DNA of 8,713 nucleotides from an uncultured Clostridia bacterium (GTDB lineage Bacteria > Bacillota > Clostridia > Oscillospirales > Oscillospiraceae): contig CAMOLY010000041.1 of the NCBI GenBank assembly GCA_946619065.1, positions 1 through 8,713 of the forward strand. Reading direction: 5' to 3'. The position numbers and the translations under genes are program-made. A model generated the notes under the pieces. The model saw only the letters and a program-made list of their open reading frames with translations. It was not told the DNA's origin and searched no databases. Shown piece after piece: positions 5,386 to 8,713 of this stretch; the stretch's first letter is position 1; each line of letters opens with the position of its first letter.

Positions 5386-7293
5386 TCACCTGCTATGCAG
5401 CGCTTCTTTCTCCGTCCCGGAGGATTCCGCTCCTGCGGACGGATTGTGCTTTGCGTTCTCTTTCGTCTCCATCTCCAGAATGGTCCGGAACTGCGTCTCG
5501 TACAATTCGCGGTAGACGCCGCCCTTCTGCAGCAGGCTTTCGTGGTCGCCCTGCTCGGCAATCACGCCGCCCTGGACGACCAGAATCCGGTCCGCCTTGA
5601 GGATCGTGGAGAGCCTGTGCGCAATCACGATAGAGGTCCTGCCCTCCATCAGATGCTCCAGAGCGTCCTGAATCGCATGCTCGGAAATCGAGTCGAGCGC
5701 CGAGGTGGCCTCGTCCAGGATCAGGATTTTCGGGTTTTTCAGGATCACCCGGGCAATCGACAACCGCTGCTTTTCCCCGCCGGAGAGCTTGAGCCCGCGG
5801 TTGCCGACCACGGTGTCATAGCCGTCGGGCTGGCTGCGGATGTATGCGTCGATGCTGGCGATTCTGCAGGCCTCCTCCAGCTCCTCCTGGGTTGCGTCTT
5901 CCTTCGCGTAGAGCAGATTGTCCCGAATGGTTCCGTTAAACAGGTAGGTCTCCTGTGTGACGACGCCGATGTTGGACCGCAGCCAGGCCAGATCCATATC
6001 CCGGACGTCCACGCCGCCCAGCGTCACTGCGCCGCCCACCACATCGTAGAGCCGGGGGATCAGATTGACCACGGTGGACTTTCCGGACCCGGATGGCCCG
6101 ACAATGGCGTACATTTTTCCGGCGGGAACCGTGAAGTCGATGTCGGTCAGCAGCGGCTTCTCCGGGTCGTAGGAGAAGGCGACGTGGTCGTAGCGGAGAT
6201 CCGCGTTGGTCAGATCCGGCCGCAGGGGGTTCTCCGGGCTGACGATCGGGTTTTTCAGATCAAAGTAGTCGAAGATCCGGGTAAAGAGCGCCAGCGAGCG
6301 GGTGAAGTCCACTTGGATGTTCAGAAGCGACTGCACGGGCCGGTAGAGGCGGTTGATCAGGGCCACCGTCGCTGTGATCGTGCCCACGGTCAGCGTGGGA
6401 TCCGCTTTGGCAATGATGAAGTAGCCGCCGGCAAAATAGATCAGCAGCGGCCCCAGCTGGGTGAACATCCCCATGACCACGCCGAACCACTTGCCGCTTC
6501 TCTGCTCCTTCAGATTGAGCTTTGTGACCTCGCCGTTGACGCTGCGGAAGCGCTGGAACTCCCGCTCCTCACGTGTAAAGAGCTTGACCAGCAGGGAGCC
6601 GCTGACGGAGAGCGTTTCGTTGACCAGCTGGTTCATCTCGTCGTTTTTCTTCTGGCTCTCGGTCAGGAGCTTCCAGCGGGTCTTGCCCACGCTTCTGGTC
6701 GGCAGGATCAGCAGCGGGATCACCACCAGGCCGACGAGAGCAAGCTGCCAGCTCATCGTAAAGAGGGCGATCATCGTGGTGACGACGGTTGCGGTGTTGC
6801 TGACGATGCTCGACAGCGTGCCGGAGATCACAGAGCTGACGCCGGAAATGTCGGTGTTCATGCGGGTGATAATGTCGCCCTGGCGCTCGGTGGTGAAGAA
6901 TGCGTGCGGCATGTGCTGCAGATGGTCGTACATCTGGTTTTTCATGTCGTAGATGATCCGCTGGGAAATCCATGCGTTGATATAGCTCTCCAGCACGCCG
7001 ATCACCTGGGAGACGGTCAGCGTCCCGAAGGCCATCAGAAGCAGCTGGATCAGCAGCTTCATATTCTTCCCGACCAGCGCCTCGTCCACGATGCGGCCTG
7101 TGATGATCGACGGCAGCAGGCCGACCGTCGCCGACAGCAGGATCGCCGCAAAAACCAGCAGGAATTGGGGCCAATAGGGCTTCAGATAGGAAAGAATCCG
7201 CGCAATCAGCTTCCGGTTGACCTTCGGCATGCTTTGCTTTTCTTCCTCCGTTAAGAATCCGCGCGGGCCGGGACCTCTGCCGATGCCTGGCAT
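5386..7293 (-). CDS. ABC exporter half-transporter (fused permease and ATPase)
   Basis: A 635-residue type IV ABC exporter subunit of the MsbA/BmrA/MdlB kind. Six membrane segments are expected between about 42 and 325 (for example 44-62, 78-100, 155-199 as a pair, and 270-320 as a pair). The ATPase domain follows: Walker A GPSGSGKST (399-407), Q-loop Q447, signature LSGGEKQR (503-510), Walker B ILILDE (523-528) with catalytic E528, and the switch histidine H559. All are intact, so it can hydrolyse ATP. The N-terminus is Gly/Pro-rich (GIGRGPGPRGF) and cytoplasmic, and the last 25 residues are polar and low in complexity. Only one such gene is present, so it either forms a homodimer or pairs with a subunit encoded elsewhere; neighbours give no substrate clue. 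Start ATG at 7293 is preceded by GAAAGGC (7309-7303) at 9 bases. An ATG at 7335 overlaps the predicted promoter and is rejected. Confidence 0.93.
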   Translation of the reverse strand: MPGIGRGPGPRGFLTEEEKQSMPKVNRKLIARILSYLKPYWPQFLLVFAAILLSATVGLLPSIITGRIVDEALVGKNMKLLIQLLLMAFGTLTVSQVIGVLESYINAWISQRIIYDMKNQMYDHLQHMPHAFFTTERQGDIITRMNTDISGVSSVISGTLSSIVSNTATVVTTMIALFTMSWQLALVGLVVIPLLILPTRSVGKTRWKLLTESQKKNDEMNQLVNETLSVSGSLLVKLFTREEREFQRFRSVNGEVTKLNLKEQRSGKWFGVVMGMFTQLGPLLIYFAGGYFIIAKADPTLTVGTITATVALINRLYRPVQSLLNIQVDFTRSLALFTRIFDYFDLKNPIVSPENPLRPDLTNADLRYDHVAFSYDPEKPLLTDIDFTVPAGKMYAIVGPSGSGKSTVVNLIPRLYDVVGGAVTLGGVDVRDMDLAWLRSNIGVVTQETYLFNGTIRDNLLYAKEDATQEELEEACRIASIDAYIRSQPDGYDTVVGNRGLKLSGGEKQRLSIARVILKNPKILILDEATSALDSISEHAIQDALEHLMEGRTSIVIAHRLSTILKADRILVVQGGVIAEQGDHESLLQKGGVYRELYETQFRTILEMETKENAKHNPSAGAESSGTEKEALHSR

Positions 7294-7325
7294 ATCAATC
7301 ACGCCTTTCTGTCTGATCTGCCTGT

Positions 7326-7354
7326 ATTGTATCAAAGGATCGGTGCGCTGTAAA
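7326..7354 (-). promoter_or_regulatory. predicted sigma-A promoter of the ABC transporter gene
   Basis: On the minus strand, TTTACA (7354-7349) and TACAAT (7331-7326) are 17 bases apart, with TGA directly before the -10 as an extended -10. Start near 7319 gives a leader of about 26 bases. An inverted repeat AAAATA-CGC-TATTTT at 7357-7371 sits just upstream of the -35 and could be an operator, though such AT-rich symmetry is easily chance. Confidence 0.7.
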
Positions 7355-7400
7355 TAAAAATACGCTATTTTCTCAAAATAAACCGTTTTGTCGTTTTTGA

Positions 7401-7429
7401 TTGCATTTTCTCTGAAACTATGATATGTT
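7401..7429 (+). promoter_or_regulatory. predicted promoter of the VanZ-like/RadC pair
   Basis: TTGCAT (7401-7406), 17 bases, then TATGTT (7424-7429) with a TGA extended -10. An overlapping alternative is TTGATT (7397-7402) with TATGAT (7419-7424) at 16 bases. Start near 7436 would give a very short leader that holds only the AAGGA. Divergent from the ABC promoter, with 46 AT-rich bases between the -35 elements. Confidence 0.55.
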
Positions 7430-7438
7430 AAAAACGAA

Positions 7439-7443
7439 AAGGA
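7439..7443 (+). promoter_or_regulatory. ribosome binding site deciding the VanZ-like start
   Basis: AAGGA lies 10 bases before the GTG at 7454 but only one base before the in-frame GTG at 7445, which is too close. The start is therefore placed at 7454. Confidence 0.6.
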
Positions 7444-7453
7444 AGTGCCTGCC

Positions 7454-7909
7454 GTGCTGCATTTGAAAAGCTCCCGGCTGCGGATTCTGTTTCCGCTGCT
7501 GACGGTCCTCTGGTTTGCGTTTATTCTTGCGCGGTCTCTGAAAAGCGGCGTACAGTCTCATTCGGAGAGCAGCCTTGTGCATTCCTTCCTGCAGGGGCTG
7601 GTTCCGGGGATCACGATGCACTTTGTCCGGAAGTTCGCGCATTTTCTGGAATACTTTTTGCTTGGCGGTCTGCTCCTGACGGACGATCGTCTGTACGGTC
7701 GCCGGAATTTCGTCTGGCCGGCGCTGCTCGGCCTTTTGGCCGCCTGTACGGACGAACTGGTCCAGCGCTTCGTCCCGCAGCGGAGCGGGGAGATCCTGGA
7801 TGTTCTGCTGGACTTCAGCGGCGTCCTGACCGGCTGCTGGACGGCGTTGGGGCTCTGGACCCTGCTGGAAAAACGCAAAGGACGGAAAGAGAGGAATCGC
7901 CGTGGCTGA
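7454..7909 (+). CDS. VanZ-like family membrane protein
   Basis: A 151-residue integral membrane protein with about four hydrophobic segments (near 11-27, 61-76, 87-98 and 117-137). It carries the VanZ-family signatures: VRKFAHFLEYFLLGGLL (58-74), with conserved K60, H63 and E66, and TDELVQRFVPQRSGEILDV (99-117), with D100, E101, Q104, R110 and D116, followed by LLDFSGVLTG. The tail is strongly basic (EKRKGRKERNRR), as expected for a cytoplasmic end. VanZ was first known for low-level teicoplanin resistance. Most chromosomal members have no proven biochemical role, and this one should not be read as a resistance gene, since no van cluster is nearby. It uses a GTG start and its last 8 bases overlap the following RadC-like gene, which suggests translational coupling. 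Confidence 0.88.
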   Translation: MLHLKSSRLRILFPLLTVLWFAFILARSLKSGVQSHSESSLVHSFLQGLVPGITMHFVRKFAHFLEYFLLGGLLLTDDRLYGRRNFVWPALLGLLAACTDELVQRFVPQRSGEILDVLLDFSGVLTGCWTALGLWTLLEKRKGRKERNRRG

Positions 7910-8630
7910 AGCTGTGAACGCGCCGGAAAGCTGTATTACGCACGAGGGGCACCGTCAGAGAATGCTCGACACCTATCTGAAAAACGGGATCGACGCGTTT
8001 TCCGATGTACAGGTGCTGGAATTCCTCCTTGGCTACGCCCTGGCGCGGGTGGATACCAACGGCCTTGCCCACGCCCTGCTGGATCACTTCGGCGCCCTGC
8101 ATAAGGTTTTTGATGCCCCGGTTGAGCAGCTGATTCAGGTCAAGGGCGTCGGACTTCGGACCGCTGCCCTGATCCGCTTTACCGGCACGCTGTGGAACCG
8201 AACCGAGGTGTCCAGACTCAGCGGCGTGAAGTGTTTCCGCTCCATTCCGGAGATCGGGCGGTTTCTTGTGGCCAAGATTGGGATCTACCGGGAGGAGCGG
8301 GCATATTTGCTCTGCCTGGACAACAGCGCCAGAATGATCGACTTCCGGGAACTGACCAGAGGCGGCGTCAATTCGGTGAATCTCCCGTACCGAAAGCTGG
8401 TGGAAACAGCCCTCCTGCACAATGCGGCAATGGTCGTCCTGGCGCACAATCACGTCTGCGGCTCAGCGGTTCCGTCCGTGGAGGATGTCAGCTACACACG
8501 TCAGGCGCAGAAAGCGCTGAAAATGGTGGACGTGGTTCTGATCGATCATATGGTGATTTCCGAAAACTCCTATATTTCCATGAAAAGCAGCGGCATGCTC
8601 AACGAGGAAGCCGGCGCCTCCGGTTGGTGA
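7902..8630 (+). CDS. radC: RadC/JAB-domain protein (UPF0758 family, clostridial short form)
   Basis: A 242-residue protein. An N-terminal helical region with a helix-hairpin-helix-like element (QVKGVGLRTAAL, 79-90) precedes a JAB/MPN metalloprotease-like domain (about 108-235). The JAMM metal motif is complete in spacing: H182-x-H184, seven residues, S192, two residues, D195 (HNHVCGSAVPSVED), with E131 or E132 as the upstream acid. The usual Pro-Ser after the second His is Val-Cys here. The ending VVLIDHMVIS...SMKSSGML is typical of RadC. Despite the name, a role in DNA repair is doubtful; the true function of the family is unsettled. The opening (EGHRQRMLDTYLKNGIDAFSDVQVLEFLLGYAL) matches the form seen in clostridia. 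Start is GTG at 7902, with AGGA at 7892-7895, 6 bases upstream and inside the VanZ-like gene, giving an 8-base overlap. Confidence 0.9.
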   Translation: MAEAVNAPESCITHEGHRQRMLDTYLKNGIDAFSDVQVLEFLLGYALARVDTNGLAHALLDHFGALHKVFDAPVEQLIQVKGVGLRTAALIRFTGTLWNRTEVSRLSGVKCFRSIPEIGRFLVAKIGIYREERAYLLCLDNSARMIDFRELTRGGVNSVNLPYRKLVETALLHNAAMVVLAHNHVCGSAVPSVEDVSYTRQAQKALKMVDVVLIDHMVISENSYISMKSSGMLNEEAGASGW

Positions 8631-8713
8631 CGCCGCAGGCGATCATACCGCTTCCTGGTTCATACTGAACGCCAATAAAATGCTTTAAAAAGCATTTTAT
8701 AGCGCCGGAGGCG
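8631..8713. repeat. second run of small hairpins after radC, cut by the window edge
   Basis: Directly after the radC stop come four inverted repeats in series: CGCC-GCA-GGCG (8631-8641), GTTCA-TAC-TGAAC (8658-8670), a 12-bp AT-rich stem (8675-8700) and CGCC-GGA-GGCG (8703-8713). The first and last are near-identical mini-hairpins bracketing the set. CCGCAGGCGAT at 8633-8643 is also found at 1845-1855 inside the other hairpin array, where it likewise forms a CGCC/GGCG stem. This suggests a repeated intergenic module, but the right end is not visible. Confidence 0.5.
8675..8700. terminator. AT-rich hairpin after radC, possible terminator
   Basis: ATAAAATGCTTT, two bases, then its exact complement AAAGCATTTTAT. 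It lies 44 bases after the radC stop. The right arm itself ends in CATTTTAT but no further T run follows, so termination is plausible rather than clear. Confidence 0.45.

Noticed and set aside
5362..7254. Long open frame on the plus strand (630 residues)
   Set aside because: It runs antisense to the whole ABC transporter, is rich in His/Gln/Asp in the pattern of a reverse-strand frame, and has no ribosome binding site or domain.
7454..7909. Glycopeptide resistance gene
   Set aside because: VanZ-like proteins are widespread without resistance; no vanA/H/X/R/S-type gene is nearby.
1..8713. CRISPR array, tRNA, rRNA or defence island
   Set aside because: No regularly spaced direct repeats, no cloverleaf, no rRNA-like stretch and no defence protein domains were seen.

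Overview
The window looks like a chromosomal stretch from a GC-rich member of the Firmicutes, probably a gut clostridium of the Oscillospiraceae/Ruminococcaceae type. This is inferred from the clear AGGAGG-type ribosome binding sites, the sigma-A-like promoters in AT-rich gaps between GC-rich genes, the short clostridial form of RadC, the ThiI-type cysteine desulfurase subtype and a VanZ-like protein. No phage, transposase, CRISPR, tRNA or rRNA is visible. Most of the DNA is core housekeeping sequence.

Layout from left to right: (1) 1-441, the 3' end of the GTPase gene obg on the plus strand, running off the left edge. (2) 442-607, a 166-base gap with small hairpins. (3) 608-1732, a NifS/IscS-like cysteine desulfurase on the plus strand. 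(4) 1733-1930, a compact array of hairpins bounded by imperfect inverted repeats, lying between convergent genes. (5) 1938-2741, a class I SAM-dependent methyltransferase on the minus strand, 31 bases downstream of (6) 2773-4134, mnmE, also on the minus strand. These two probably form one transcript. (7) 4135-4281, a divergent promoter region. (8) 4282-5241, a D-2-hydroxyacid dehydrogenase of the hydroxypyruvate reductase type on the plus strand. (9) 5242-5385, a convergent terminator region. (10) 5386-7293, an ABC exporter half-transporter on the minus strand. (11) 7294-7453, a second divergent promoter region. (12) 7454-7909 and 7902-8630, a VanZ-like membrane protein and a RadC/JAB-domain protein that overlap by 8 bases on the plus strand. 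(13) 8631-8713, a second run of hairpins reaching the right edge.

Functional links are modest. MnmE builds the 5-carboxymethylaminomethyl-type modification at U34 of certain tRNAs. A cysteine desulfurase supplies the sulfur for the 2-thio group of the same nucleotide and for other thiolated tRNAs and Fe-S clusters. The two genes are on opposite strands here, so any connection is a neighbourhood hint only. The other genes are independent units with their own promoters.

The most unusual material is non-coding. The hairpin arrays at 1733-1930 and 8631-8713 share an 11-base string (CCGCAGGCGAT) and repeated CGCC-loop-GGCG mini-hairpins, and could be two members of a dispersed intergenic repeat family. 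I see no convincing undescribed protein system.
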